Source: Deltaproteobacteria bacterium | GTDB lineage: Bacteria; Myxococcota; Kuafuiibacteriia; Kuafuiibacteriales; Kuafuiibacteriaceae | Reading direction: 5' to 3' | Length of the DNA: 64,000 nucleotides | NCBI GenBank assembly: GCA_020632995.1 | Contig: JACKEN010000001.1 | Location: 776,001-840,000, forward strand | Shown here: in pieces, positions 1 through 8,253 of the stretch | How the letters are laid out: every line of letters starts with the position of its first letter | Position numbering within the stretch: the stretch's first letter is position 1 | Translations under genes and position numbers: made by a program | The notes under the pieces: generated by a model | Seen by the model: the letters and a program-made list of their open reading frames with translations, nothing else | Told to the model about the DNA's origin: nothing | Database searches by the model: none

Positions 1-42
1 TCACCAGCTACTCGCTGGCGTGCGTGCGGTAGGGCGGGACGC

Positions 43-1794
43 TCAGCGGGCCATGACCCGGGCCACGAGGGTGGCCAACAGGGCGAGGGCGGCGCCGTTC
101 ACGAGCAGCCACGCCTGATCCAGCGCCGAAGCGACGCCGGGCACGAAGGCCACGTCGGTGACCCCGAAGAGCCCGGCCACCACGAAGTGGGCGGCCCAGC
201 CGAGGGCGAGGCCGACCAGCAGCGGGCGCAGCCGGCGCGCGCCGAGCAGGACCACGCTCAGCCCGAAGACGGGCAGGGCGGAGGCCCACAGCGCGGTGTG
301 GACGCCGAACGCGGCGAGATCCCAGTTGGGCATCGCGGTGGTGAACACCGCGGGGAGCAGCCCGGCGAGGAAGAACAGGCCCGAGCCGCCCACCACGGCG
401 CCCGCGAGGGCGCCGGGGAGGAGCTTGGCCAGGGCCAGCCGGCGCCGGTTCCGCCACGCGAAGGCGAGCACCGCAAGGAGGCTTGCGCCCAGGTGCCAGC
501 CGCCGTTCGCCTCGGCCGCCGCCTGCTTCACCGCCGCGCCCGCGTTCAGGATGCCGTAGCCGAAGCGCTCGTCCCAGCCCTTGGGGCCGGCCTCGGAGGC
601 GGTGTCCTTGAGGATGCGTTCCACGTCGTCGGGGTTGGTCACGCCGGCGCTCATCACCAGCGCCGCCGCGCCCGCCACGTGCGGGGTGGCCATCGAGGTG
701 CCCTGGAAGCCCAGGTAGAGGTTGGTGGCGTCGATTCTGCGGGGCTCGATGGTGTTCTGGATGATCGTGGCCGCCTCGCCCAGCTGCCGGTCGCCGCCGG
801 GGGCCGAGATGGCGACCTGCTTGCCGTAGCTCGAGTAGTAGGCCAGCTTGCGGGTGGGCCCGACGCTGCTCACCGCGAACGCGCCCTTGTACGCCGCGGG
901 ATACTCCACCTTCTTTCGGCCGCCGTTGCCGGCCGCGCACACCACCACCACGCCCTTGTTGTGGGCGTACGCCACCGCGCGCTCCATGATCAGGGTGCGC
1001 ATGCCGCCGCCGAGGGACATGTTGATGACGTTCGCGCCCTCGTCGGCCGCGAAGCGGATGGCGTCGGCGATGTCGGCCACCGAGCCCGAGCCGGCGGCGC
1101 TCAGCACCTTGAGGGGCATGATCTTGGCGCCGGGGGCCAGGCCCGCCACCCCGATGCCGTTGTTGGTGGTCTGGGCGATGGTGCCGGCCACGTGGGTGCC
1201 ATGCCCGTGATCGTCGTTCGGGTGGTCGGTGTCGTTGACGAAGTCGTAGCCCTTCACGAACTCGGTGCCGGCGAGGTCCTCGACCCGCTTGAAGCGCCCG
1301 TAGTCCTCATACGCCACGCCGGTGTCGATCACCGCCACCACCACGCCCTTGCCGTCGGCCACCTTCCAGGCGTCCTTGGCCCCCACCATCGGGAAGGACC
1401 ACTGCTGCTCGAACATCGGGTCGTTCGGGAAGCCGGGGTGGCTCGGGGTCACCTCGGGCGCTGTGACCTCGGTCTCCGCCTCGGGGATCGAGAACAGGTA
1501 GTTGGGCTCCGCGCTCTCGACCCGCGGGTCGCCGGCGAGGGCCTGGATGGCCTCGGCCATGCGCTCGGGCGGCACGTCCGCCACGAAGAAGCGCTCGTCC
1601 GCGCTGTGGATGGAGTTCAGCTTGATGTCGAGGCCGCCCAGCTTCGCCTCGATCGCGGCCTCGTCGGCGTCGGTGGTGTCGTCGGCCAGGTCGATCACCA
1701 GCCCGTCGGTCGCGGGGGCGGACCAGGCGGGGGCGGCGGCGCCCAGGGTCAACAGGGCCAGGGTGAGCGGGACGGTTCGGCTTCGCTTCGACAT
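43..1794 (-). CDS. Secreted subtilisin-family (S8) serine protease with C-terminal membrane domain
   Basis: 583 aa. A Sec signal peptide (residues 1-26, ending AWSA) is followed by an I9-like propeptide (about 30-100) and a subtilase domain. The catalytic triad is visible: D157 in VAVIDTG, H198 in HGHGTH and S367 in GTSMATPH, with the oxyanion Asn at N290. After about residue 430 come roughly four or five hydrophobic segments, so the protease is probably membrane-tethered rather than freely secreted. The ATG has a GGAG ribosome site (ccggagcctgc) just upstream. It likely degrades or processes envelope or extracellular proteins; the substrate is unknown. The catalytic family is certain; the role of the membrane tail is inference. 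Confidence 0.93.
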   Translation of the reverse strand: MSKRSRTVPLTLALLTLGAAAPAWSAPATDGLVIDLADDTTDADEAAIEAKLGGLDIKLNSIHSADERFFVADVPPERMAEAIQALAGDPRVESAEPNYLFSIPEAETEVTAPEVTPSHPGFPNDPMFEQQWSFPMVGAKDAWKVADGKGVVVAVIDTGVAYEDYGRFKRVEDLAGTEFVKGYDFVNDTDHPNDDHGHGTHVAGTIAQTTNNGIGVAGLAPGAKIMPLKVLSAAGSGSVADIADAIRFAADEGANVINMSLGGGMRTLIMERAVAYAHNKGVVVVCAAGNGGRKKVEYPAAYKGAFAVSSVGPTRKLAYYSSYGKQVAISAPGGDRQLGEAATIIQNTIEPRRIDATNLYLGFQGTSMATPHVAGAAALVMSAGVTNPDDVERILKDTASEAGPKGWDERFGYGILNAGAAVKQAAAEANGGWHLGASLLAVLAFAWRNRRRLALAKLLPGALAGAVVGGSGLFFLAGLLPAVFTTAMPNWDLAAFGVHTALWASALPVFGLSVVLLGARRLRPLLVGLALGWAAHFVVAGLFGVTDVAFVPGVASALDQAWLLVNGAALALLATLVARVMAR

Positions 1795-1907
1795 GCAGGC
1801 TCCGGTGCAGCTTCAACGGCTGAGGACGCCCAGAGGTTCCCGTGAGTTCCCCCCGACGCCTCTTCCAGCATGGTTCCCGAGGGCCGGTGTGTCTAGTTGT
1901 GGGGTAA

Positions 1908-2717
1908 CTACGGGCGCCGAAAGACGGGGAAGAAGACCCGGGGGGCGTGCTTCTTCCGCAGGCACCTCGTGTCTGCCGACATGTAGCACACCGTCAGGAT
2001 CCGGCGCGGGCGCCCCGAGCGGTTCACCTGGGCCCGGTGCCAGGTGTGGTTGTGGATGGTCAGCACCTCGCCCTCCGCCGCGGGGAGGGGCAGCGCCTTC
2101 GCCTCGGCCCCCGCCGCCGCCACCACGTCGTCGGGCACCACCCCGCCGAGGGGGGTGGCCCGGCCCCCCAGGTGCGAGCCGGGGACCACCTCCACGCAGC
2201 CCGCCTCCACCGGGGCGGGGTCGAGGGCGGTCCAGAGCTGGAGGAACGGATCCGGCTCCACCCCCCAGAACCGGCCCGCGTCCTGGTGCCAGGGGAGGGG
2301 CGCGCCGCCCGAGGCGGGCTTGGTGAAGAGCACCGCCCGGTAGATCACTACCTCACCCGGGATGAACGCCCGCACGATCCGCTCGAAGAGCGGGTTCTCG
2401 ATCCAGGCGAGGAAGAGCGGGTCTCGCTCCAGCTTCTCGATCTTGCGGTAGTGGAGCGAGGGGCCGACCCAGCCCTCGCCGAGCGGGAGGTCCTCGTAGC
2501 GCCCGGTCGGGCTGTCGTGCTGGAAGAAGAGCCCCTCGTGCACCACCTCGCCCAGCATGATGGCGTCGGCCCGCGCCCGGAGCGCCGCGGCGCCGGCCGG
2601 GGTCAGGGCAGGGCCCACCCGGGCCCAGCCGTGCTCGAAGTGGTGCTGCTTGATCGCCTCGAGATCGGGGGCGGCCCGGCGGTCCAGGAGGTCCACCGTG
2701 GCCGCCTCGGGGCTCAC
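1908..2717 (-). CDS. Phytanoyl-CoA dioxygenase (PhyH) family Fe(II)/2-oxoglutarate oxygenase
   Basis: 269 aa, cytoplasmic, with no signal peptide. The PhyH double-stranded beta-helix shows the iron-binding HxD at H144-Q-D146 (PWHQDAG) and a distal His near H227 in TWHRAQVN, followed by an Arg pair (about R238/R239) suited to the 2-oxoglutarate carboxylate. Members hydroxylate small molecules such as acyl-CoAs and compatible solutes; the substrate here cannot be named. The GTG start overlaps the stop of the upstream M16 gene as GTGA, so it is the last gene of the M16 operon and probably translationally coupled. There is no obvious functional link to the proteases. Confidence 0.85.
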   Translation of the reverse strand: MSPEAATVDLLDRRAAPDLEAIKQHHFEHGWARVGPALTPAGAAALRARADAIMLGEVVHEGLFFQHDSPTGRYEDLPLGEGWVGPSLHYRKIEKLERDPLFLAWIENPLFERIVRAFIPGEVVIYRAVLFTKPASGGAPLPWHQDAGRFWGVEPDPFLQLWTALDPAPVEAGCVEVVPGSHLGGRATPLGGVVPDDVVAAAGAEAKALPLPAAEGEVLTIHNHTWHRAQVNRSGRPRRILTVCYMSADTRCLRKKHAPRVFFPVFRRP

Positions 2718-4138
2718 TCCAGCACCAACCTGCCCAGCTTCAGCGCCTTGACCGGCTTCTCGGTGGAGGCGCGATCCCCCACGAGGAGGATCTGCATCGT
2801 GGCTGGCGCAAGGTACGTTGCGGCGGCCTTCCGCACCGCGTCGAGGCTCACCGCCTCGTACCGGGCGCCCAGGGTCGCGAAGTGGTCGAGCGGCAGGCCG
2901 TAGATGAAGAGCGAGGCCGCCCCGCCCGCCACCGCGCCGGTGGTCTCGAACTGCCCGGGCAGGGAGCGGATGAGGCCGGAGCGCGCCATGGCCAGCTCCT
3001 GCTCGGTCGGGGGCTTCTTCTTCATGTCGGCCAGCTGGGCCATCGTCTCCTTGAGGCCGGGGGCGGTGACGTCGGCCCGCAGGGCCGAGTAGGCGATGAA
3101 GACGCCGGCCCCGGTGCGGAAGGCGGCTTGCGAGGAGGCGCCGTAGGTGTAGCCCTTGGCCTCCCGCAGATCCATGTTCAGCCGGGCCGAGAACGTGCCG
3201 CCGAAGACCTCGTTGGCGAGGGTCAGGGCGTACTCGTCCTTGTGGCCGCGGGCGAACAGCGGCCGCCCCACCACCATCATGGTCTGGGCCGCGCCGGGCT
3301 TGTCGACCAGGGTCACCGTCTTGCGCAAGGCAGCCTTCACCTCCGGCACCGTGGGCGGCGGCGCGGCCTCAGGGGCCCAGGCGCCGAAGTGCTTCTCGGC
3401 CAGGGCCTGGGCGTCGGCGAGGGACAGGTCCCCCGCCACTACCAGCGCGCTGTGCTTCGGCCCCATGATCTTGGCGTACTGCGCCTTGACGTCGTCGAGG
3501 GTGAGGGCGTCGACGGTGTCCGGGGTCCCGGTGGGCGCGTGCCCGTAGGGGTGGGTGGCGCCGTAGATCAGGGCCGGGATCTTCTCGAACGCGAGCCCCT
3601 GGGGCGAGCCGCGGCGCCGGAGCAGGGTGGCGATCGTCTGCGCCTTCGTGCGCTCGAAGTCCGGGGCCTCGAGGCGCGGCCGGATCACCGCGTCGGCGAG
3701 GAGCTTCATCATCGCGTCGGCGTTCCGGGACAGGCCGCCCATGTGGACCCCGGCCGAGTCGCGGTCCGCCGCGGCGCCGAAGTCGGCCCCGAGGTCCGCG
3801 ACGGCGTCGGAGAAGGCGAGGGCGTCGAGCTCTCCCGCGCCCTCCTCCAGGAGGTCGTAGGTCAGCGAGGTGAGGCCCGCCTTGCCCTTGGGGTCGTAGG
3901 TGGCCCCGCCCTTCGAGACCAGGTTGAAGGTCACCACCGGCAGGGCGTCCAGGTGGGTCACCAGGATGGTGAGGCCGTTCGGCAAGGTAGCCTGCTCGAA
4001 GGCGGGGAGCACCGGGGTCACCGGCGGGGGCACCGCGGGGCGCGCCTTGCGCCAGGCCGCGTCGTCGTCGGCCCGGGCGGCGGGGAGGATCGCCAGCGAG
4101 GTGATGGCAAGGCCGGTTGCAAACCAGATCGTCTTCAC
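2714..4138 (-). CDS. M16-family peptidase-like protein lacking the zinc site (regulatory partner subunit)
   Basis: 474 aa with an N-terminal signal peptide ending near ARA/DD, so it is periplasmic. Two M16 halves are recognisable, for example YTYGASS in the second half. Where active members carry HxxEH this protein reads LTSLTYDLLEEGAG, so the zinc ligands are missing. Non-catalytic M16 subunits that pair with an active one are well known (mitochondrial processing peptidase, bacterial heterodimers). It starts at a GTG overlapping the stop of the active M16 gene (GTGA) and its own stop overlaps the PhyH start the same way. A heterodimer with the upstream product is the expected arrangement. 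Confidence 0.9.
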   Translation of the reverse strand: MKTIWFATGLAITSLAILPAARADDDAAWRKARPAVPPPVTPVLPAFEQATLPNGLTILVTHLDALPVVTFNLVSKGGATYDPKGKAGLTSLTYDLLEEGAGELDALAFSDAVADLGADFGAAADRDSAGVHMGGLSRNADAMMKLLADAVIRPRLEAPDFERTKAQTIATLLRRRGSPQGLAFEKIPALIYGATHPYGHAPTGTPDTVDALTLDDVKAQYAKIMGPKHSALVVAGDLSLADAQALAEKHFGAWAPEAAPPPTVPEVKAALRKTVTLVDKPGAAQTMMVVGRPLFARGHKDEYALTLANEVFGGTFSARLNMDLREAKGYTYGASSQAAFRTGAGVFIAYSALRADVTAPGLKETMAQLADMKKKPPTEQELAMARSGLIRSLPGQFETTGAVAGGAASLFIYGLPLDHFATLGARYEAVSLDAVRKAAATYLAPATMQILLVGDRASTEKPVKALKLGRLVLE

Positions 4139-5580
4139 TTCGCACCCCCCTCGTCGGCCTCGGGCAGCGCGTGCACCACCAGGCGGTTCGCGCCCAGGTA
4201 GGTGTTCAGCACCCGGGCCAGGTCCTCCACCGTCACCGCGCGATAGCGGGCCAGATCCCAGGCCAGCTTGTCGGGGTCGCCGAGGTAGTGGTGGTACAGC
4301 TGCAGGCGCTCGGCCCGGCCCGAGAAGCCGCCCAGGCGCTCCAGGCCCTGCAGGAGCCGGGTCTCGTGGTTGTTGAGGGCCCGCTTCAGCTCCTCCGGTG
4401 TCGGCGGGTTCGCCTTCAGGTCGGCCAGCACCTGGTCGATCGCGGTCTCGGCCTCGGCCGGGGTGCGACCGGGGCGGACGGTGAGGTCGATGTGGATGTG
4501 CCCGCCGGAGCGGTACTCCTGGTAGTACGCGGTGACGCTCTGGGCGATGAGGTCATCGTGGGTGACCCGCTTGTCGAGGCGCGAGGAGCGGGTGCCGCTG
4601 ATGACGTGGGTCAGCAGATCGAGGGCGGCGGAGTCCTTCTCGAACGCGCTCGGGCCCATCCACGCGATGTGGACCTTGGCGAGCTTGCCCACCTTCTCGG
4701 GGAAGGTGATGCGCACCGGCTCCTTCAGCGCGGGGGCCGGGATCTTCACCGGGGCGGGCTTCGGGCGCCCGGTGATCGGGCCGAAGTACTTCTCGACCAG
4801 CGCCTTGGCGGCGTCGACGTCGAAGTCGCCGGCGAGCACCAGGGTCGCGTTGGCGGGGGTGTAGTAGGTGAGGAAGAAGTCCTTCACGTCGTCGAGCGAG
4901 GCCGCCGCGATGTCCTCCATCGAGCCGATGACGTCCCCGTAGTACGGGTGTGGCTTCGGGTAGAGGATGTGGGTGATCTGCTCGTTCATCAGCCCGTAGG
5001 GCTGGTTGACCACCGACTGGCGCCGCTCGTTCTGCACCACGTCGATCTGGTTCTTGAGGCTGTCGTCGGTCATCGAGGGCAGGAGCCAGCCCATCCGATC
5101 CGACTCCAGCCACAGCGCGGTCTCGAGCTCGTTCGCCGGCACCGTCTCGAAGTAGTTGGTGCGGTCGAAGTCGGTGGTCCCGTTCATCTGGGTGCCGCCG
5201 ATCTGCTCGAGGATGCGGAAGTGCTGGTCCTCGCCGACGTGCTCGGACCCCTGGAACATCATGTGCTCGAACAGGTGCGCGAAGCCCGAGCGCCCCTCGC
5301 GCTCGTGCAGCCCGCCCACGTCGTACCAGACGCTCACCGCCACCAGGGGCAGGCGCCGGTCCTGGTGCAGGATCACCGTCAGGCCGTTCTTCAGGGTGTA
5401 CTGCTCGAAGGGCAGGGCCACCGTGGGGCCCTCGGGCGCCGGCGGTGGGGCGGGCGGCGGCGGGGTGGCCTCGGGGGCGGGTGGGGGCGGGGGCGGCGGC
5501 GCCGATCCCGCACCTTGAGTCTTGCACCCCGCCAGGGCCAGGGCGGCCAGGGCGACGGGTAGCAGCCGGGTACGCGTCAT
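4135..5580 (-). CDS. M16-family zinc metalloprotease, lipoprotein (catalytic subunit)
   Basis: 481 aa. The start at 5580 gives a lipoprotein signal (LAALALAGC, lipid Cys19); an in-frame start at 5622 would add 14 unneeded residues. A Pro/Ala-rich linker (about 24-52) leads into an M16 domain with the inverted zinc motif HLFEH (H102, E105, H106) and a downstream Glu in VVQNERRQ. It is therefore a membrane-anchored active peptidase acting in the periplasm. First gene of a three-gene operon with an inactive M16 partner and a PhyH oxygenase, both joined by GTGA overlaps. No Shine-Dalgarno is present; a promoter lies immediately upstream (5590-5618). Confidence 0.92.
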   Translation of the reverse strand: MTRTRLLPVALAALALAGCKTQGAGSAPPPPPPPAPEATPPPPAPPPAPEGPTVALPFEQYTLKNGLTVILHQDRRLPLVAVSVWYDVGGLHEREGRSGFAHLFEHMMFQGSEHVGEDQHFRILEQIGGTQMNGTTDFDRTNYFETVPANELETALWLESDRMGWLLPSMTDDSLKNQIDVVQNERRQSVVNQPYGLMNEQITHILYPKPHPYYGDVIGSMEDIAAASLDDVKDFFLTYYTPANATLVLAGDFDVDAAKALVEKYFGPITGRPKPAPVKIPAPALKEPVRITFPEKVGKLAKVHIAWMGPSAFEKDSAALDLLTHVISGTRSSRLDKRVTHDDLIAQSVTAYYQEYRSGGHIHIDLTVRPGRTPAEAETAIDQVLADLKANPPTPEELKRALNNHETRLLQGLERLGGFSGRAERLQLYHHYLGDPDKLAWDLARYRAVTVEDLARVLNTYLGANRLVVHALPEADEGGAK

Positions 5581-5589
5581 GCGGCGCGC

Positions 5590-5618
5590 ACGGTAGCGCC
5601 AAAGACCGGCTCGGTCAC
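5590..5618 (-). promoter_or_regulatory. Candidate promoter of the M16 operon
   Basis: On the minus strand, GTGACC (5618-5613) is followed after 17 nt by TACCGT (5595-5590), which ends 9 nt before the ATG at 5580. The spacing places the transcription start at or within a few bases of the start codon. Four of six positions match the -35 consensus and three of six the -10. Confidence 0.4.
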
Positions 5619-5660
5619 CCACGCCTTGACCATCAGGGCCGACCCTGGCCAGTTCGCGCG

Positions 5661-6821
5661 GTGCGAAGGTGGGGGGCGGCCGCGCTGGTGGCGATCCTGA
5701 CGGCCTGCGGCGTGGACACCGACGCCGAGGCCCCCTACATGGACCCGCCCACCGAGGTGGGGATGTGCGGGAGCACCGAGGACCTCTTCGTCGGCCTCGA
5801 GCAGTTCATCGCCGACGGAAAGTACGCACCGCTGAAAGAGGTGGTGGAGGCGCGCCTGCAGCCGACGGAGGCGAATCCGGCCCCGAACCCGTCCTGGCGC
5901 CTCGTGGTGAACGCGCTGTTGTCGCTGGTGCAGCAGCTTGGGCTGGAGGACCTGGGCATCGTGGCCCAGCTCGCCGCGGACCCGGAGCTGGAGGACCAGC
6001 TGTCGCCGCTGTTGGTGGTGGTGCTCGAGTTCGTGGACGGGCGCCTCGACGGTCAGCCGCACTACGAGGTAGCCGACGCGACCTCGTTCTTCATCGATCG
6101 CTGCGACACCCAGAACCTCCTCACCGCGGTGGAGGGGGTCATGCGGCTCGAGAGCCCGTCGGCCGGGCGGCCGTGGTTGGTGGCGGTCCTGGACGCGGTG
6201 ACCCCGCTCCTCGCCAACCCCACCCTGAAGCCGTTCCTCACCAGCTTCGAGGAGGGCGGCCAGGCGGGCAAGCCGGCCATCGTCAGCATCCTCCGGCAGA
6301 TCATGGCGTTCATGGCGGACGAGGAGTTCGCGATCGAGCGGGTCCAGACCCTGCTGGACAGCGCGGTCTACCCGCTCGTGGACGCCCAGCTCGAGGCGGA
6401 CATCCAGCGCCTGGTGGACCTCATGGGCGAGGCCACCGACCCCGCGGCGGGGGTGCTCCTGCCGCTGCAAGGCGCCATGCGCTGCGGCATGATGTACCCC
6501 GCGCCGAGGGACGTGCTCCTGGGGCTCGTGGTGGACCTCGCGGCCTCGCCCGAGGTCGGCCTGGACGCGGTGCTGGAGGGGGTCGGGGTGCTCAAGCTCG
6601 AGGTGGTGGTCTCGCAGCTGGAGCTGCTGGCCGAGGTGGTGCGGGTGCTCCGCACCGACGAGGCGGTGCAGGTGGTGTTGCGGGACATGCTGGTGCTCCT
6701 GTTGGAGCAGCCGGCGGCGAACCAGGTGGTGCCGGTGCTCATCGACGTGTTGGAGGACGAGATCCTGACCGAGCTGTTGAACGCGGTGGTGACGCTGCTG
6801 GAGGGCTGCGGCCGTGGGTAG
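5661..6821 (+). CDS. Predicted lipoprotein of unknown function, mostly helical
   Basis: 386 aa. The GTG at 5661 gives a short lipoprotein signal (ALVAILTAC). An open frame extends upstream to 5445 but runs antisense through the M16 gene and has no coding character. The mature protein is rich in Leu, Val and Glu and appears all-helical, with repeated LLxLV-type segments that suggest HEAT/ARM-like solenoid packing; that is a visual impression only. I do not recognise a family. It overlaps the next gene (FadL-like) by 8 nt and starts a three-gene operon ending in a sigma-54 activator, so an envelope role linked to the outer-membrane protein is plausible. Confidence 0.8.
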   Translation: MRRWGAAALVAILTACGVDTDAEAPYMDPPTEVGMCGSTEDLFVGLEQFIADGKYAPLKEVVEARLQPTEANPAPNPSWRLVVNALLSLVQQLGLEDLGIVAQLAADPELEDQLSPLLVVVLEFVDGRLDGQPHYEVADATSFFIDRCDTQNLLTAVEGVMRLESPSAGRPWLVAVLDAVTPLLANPTLKPFLTSFEEGGQAGKPAIVSILRQIMAFMADEEFAIERVQTLLDSAVYPLVDAQLEADIQRLVDLMGEATDPAAGVLLPLQGAMRCGMMYPAPRDVLLGLVVDLAASPEVGLDAVLEGVGVLKLEVVVSQLELLAEVVRVLRTDEAVQVVLRDMLVLLLEQPAANQVVPVLIDVLEDEILTELLNAVVTLLEGCGRG

Positions 6822-8253
6822 CAGGGTGGTGGTGCTCGCGGTCGCGGCGGTGGTCGCGCTGCCGGGGGTGGCGCGGGCCAACCCATGGGACCTCTTCGGC
6901 TTCAACGCCCGGGGCATCGCGATGGGCGGGGCGCAGACCGCGAGCGCCAACGACTTCACCGCGGTCTACACCAACCCCGCCTCGCTCACCCAGGCCCCCG
7001 ACGCCAACTTCGGGTTCGGCTTCAACATGATGAAGCCGCAGCTCCACCTGCACTTCGACAAGGACGAGCGGAGCATCGCGGAGGTGGAGCCGCCGACCAC
7101 CAACGGGATCACCTTCGGGCTCCTCTTCCCGCTCGGCGGCGAGGGCTTCAAGAACCGGGTCGCGATGGGGCTCGCGATCAACGTGCCCACCAGCTCCCTG
7201 CTCTCGGGACAGGCGCTCGACCCCGCGATCCCCCAGTGGTCGATGTACCAGTCCCTCCCGCGGCGCATCGTGGCCGCGCTCGGGGTGGGGGCGAAGCCGG
7301 TGGACTGGCTGTCGCTCGGGCTCTCGGTGCAGATCCTGGCCGGCCTCTCCGGGCGCCTCGACTACGAGCTGGACGTGGTGGCGGGCCAGCTGTCCAGGAA
7401 GTCGGTGACCTTCGACATCAAGCCGGTGGCGGCGCCGATCGCGGGCATCGAGGTGCGGCCGCTCCCCGGGTTCCGGGTGGGCCTGTCGTATCGGGCGGAG
7501 ATCGACTCCGAGATCGATCTGCCGGTGGAGCTCGAGGTCACCGGGGTCGCGGACCTGCTCGTCACCACCTTCTTCCGGGTGCAGTACATGCCGCACCAGA
7601 TCTCGCTCGGCAGCTCCTATGACTGGGCCGAGCTCGACCTCACCCTGGCCTTCAACCTCGACTACGCGCTGTGGTCCAAGGCCCCCGACCCCTCGGTGGA
7701 CTCGCGCATCGACGTGAGCGGCGCCCTGGTCGAGGGCACCGGCCTCGACGACGCCTTCGACGCCCCCGCCCCCGGCCGGGAGCGCAGCGTCGAGCTCGGG
7801 TACCGCGACGTCTTCGTGCCCCGCTTCGGGGTGGAGAAGCGCATGGGCTTCTTCGCGGTGCGCGCGGGCTACGCGCTCCGGCCGAGCCCCGCGCCGGTCC
7901 AGAGCTCGGGCACCAACTACATCGACGGGACCGCCCACGCGTTCTCGCTCGGGGCGGGGGTGCGCTTCTTCGACCCCCTGGGCGCCCTCGCGGGGCCGCT
8001 GACCTTCGACGTGGCGGCGGCGCTCCACTACCTCCCGGACCGCCGCCACACCAAGGTCACCCGCGACGACCCGGTGGGGAGCTACGACGCCGGCGGCCAG
8101 GTCTGGGTGCTCGGCGCCGCGCTCTCGTACCACTACGGCATCGCCCCCGCGAAGCCGGCCCCCGCGGTGCGGGTGCAGGACGTCCTGCACCACGGCGATC
8201 CGCCCGCGCCCGAGGCGCCGCAGGACGACCTGCCGGAGGGCGACGCCGAGTGA
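6814..8253 (+). CDS. FadL/OmpP1-type outer-membrane transport protein
   Basis: 479 aa. The GTG start overlaps the upstream lipoprotein by 8 nt. A signal peptide ending ARA precedes NPWDLFGFNARGIAMGGA and TNPASL, the hallmark N-terminal segment of the FadL/TodX/OmpP1 family, which carries hydrophobic substrates across the outer membrane. The rest alternates in beta-strand fashion (for example SLGLSVQILAG and FRVGLSYRAEI). The C-terminus carries a Pro/Asp/Glu-rich extension of about 30 residues instead of ending on a terminal aromatic strand residue, which is unusual for a barrel. The stop overlaps the next start as GTGA. Confidence 0.85.
   Translation: MGSRVVVLAVAAVVALPGVARANPWDLFGFNARGIAMGGAQTASANDFTAVYTNPASLTQAPDANFGFGFNMMKPQLHLHFDKDERSIAEVEPPTTNGITFGLLFPLGGEGFKNRVAMGLAINVPTSSLLSGQALDPAIPQWSMYQSLPRRIVAALGVGAKPVDWLSLGLSVQILAGLSGRLDYELDVVAGQLSRKSVTFDIKPVAAPIAGIEVRPLPGFRVGLSYRAEIDSEIDLPVELEVTGVADLLVTTFFRVQYMPHQISLGSSYDWAELDLTLAFNLDYALWSKAPDPSVDSRIDVSGALVEGTGLDDAFDAPAPGRERSVELGYRDVFVPRFGVEKRMGFFAVRAGYALRPSPAPVQSSGTNYIDGTAHAFSLGAGVRFFDPLGALAGPLTFDVAAALHYLPDRRHTKVTRDDPVGSYDAGGQVWVLGAALSYHYGIAPAKPAPAVRVQDVLHHGDPPAPEAPQDDLPEGDAE

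Noticed and set aside
8..42. Possible gene at the left edge
   Set aside because: The open frame there overlaps the S8 protease in another frame and has shadow composition; nothing else is visible in the first 42 bases.
1894..1910. TAGTT-N7-AACTA inverted repeat at the end of the PhyH gene
   Set aside because: Arms of only five bases, partly inside the stop codon, and no T-run on the transcribed strand; too weak for a terminator or operator.
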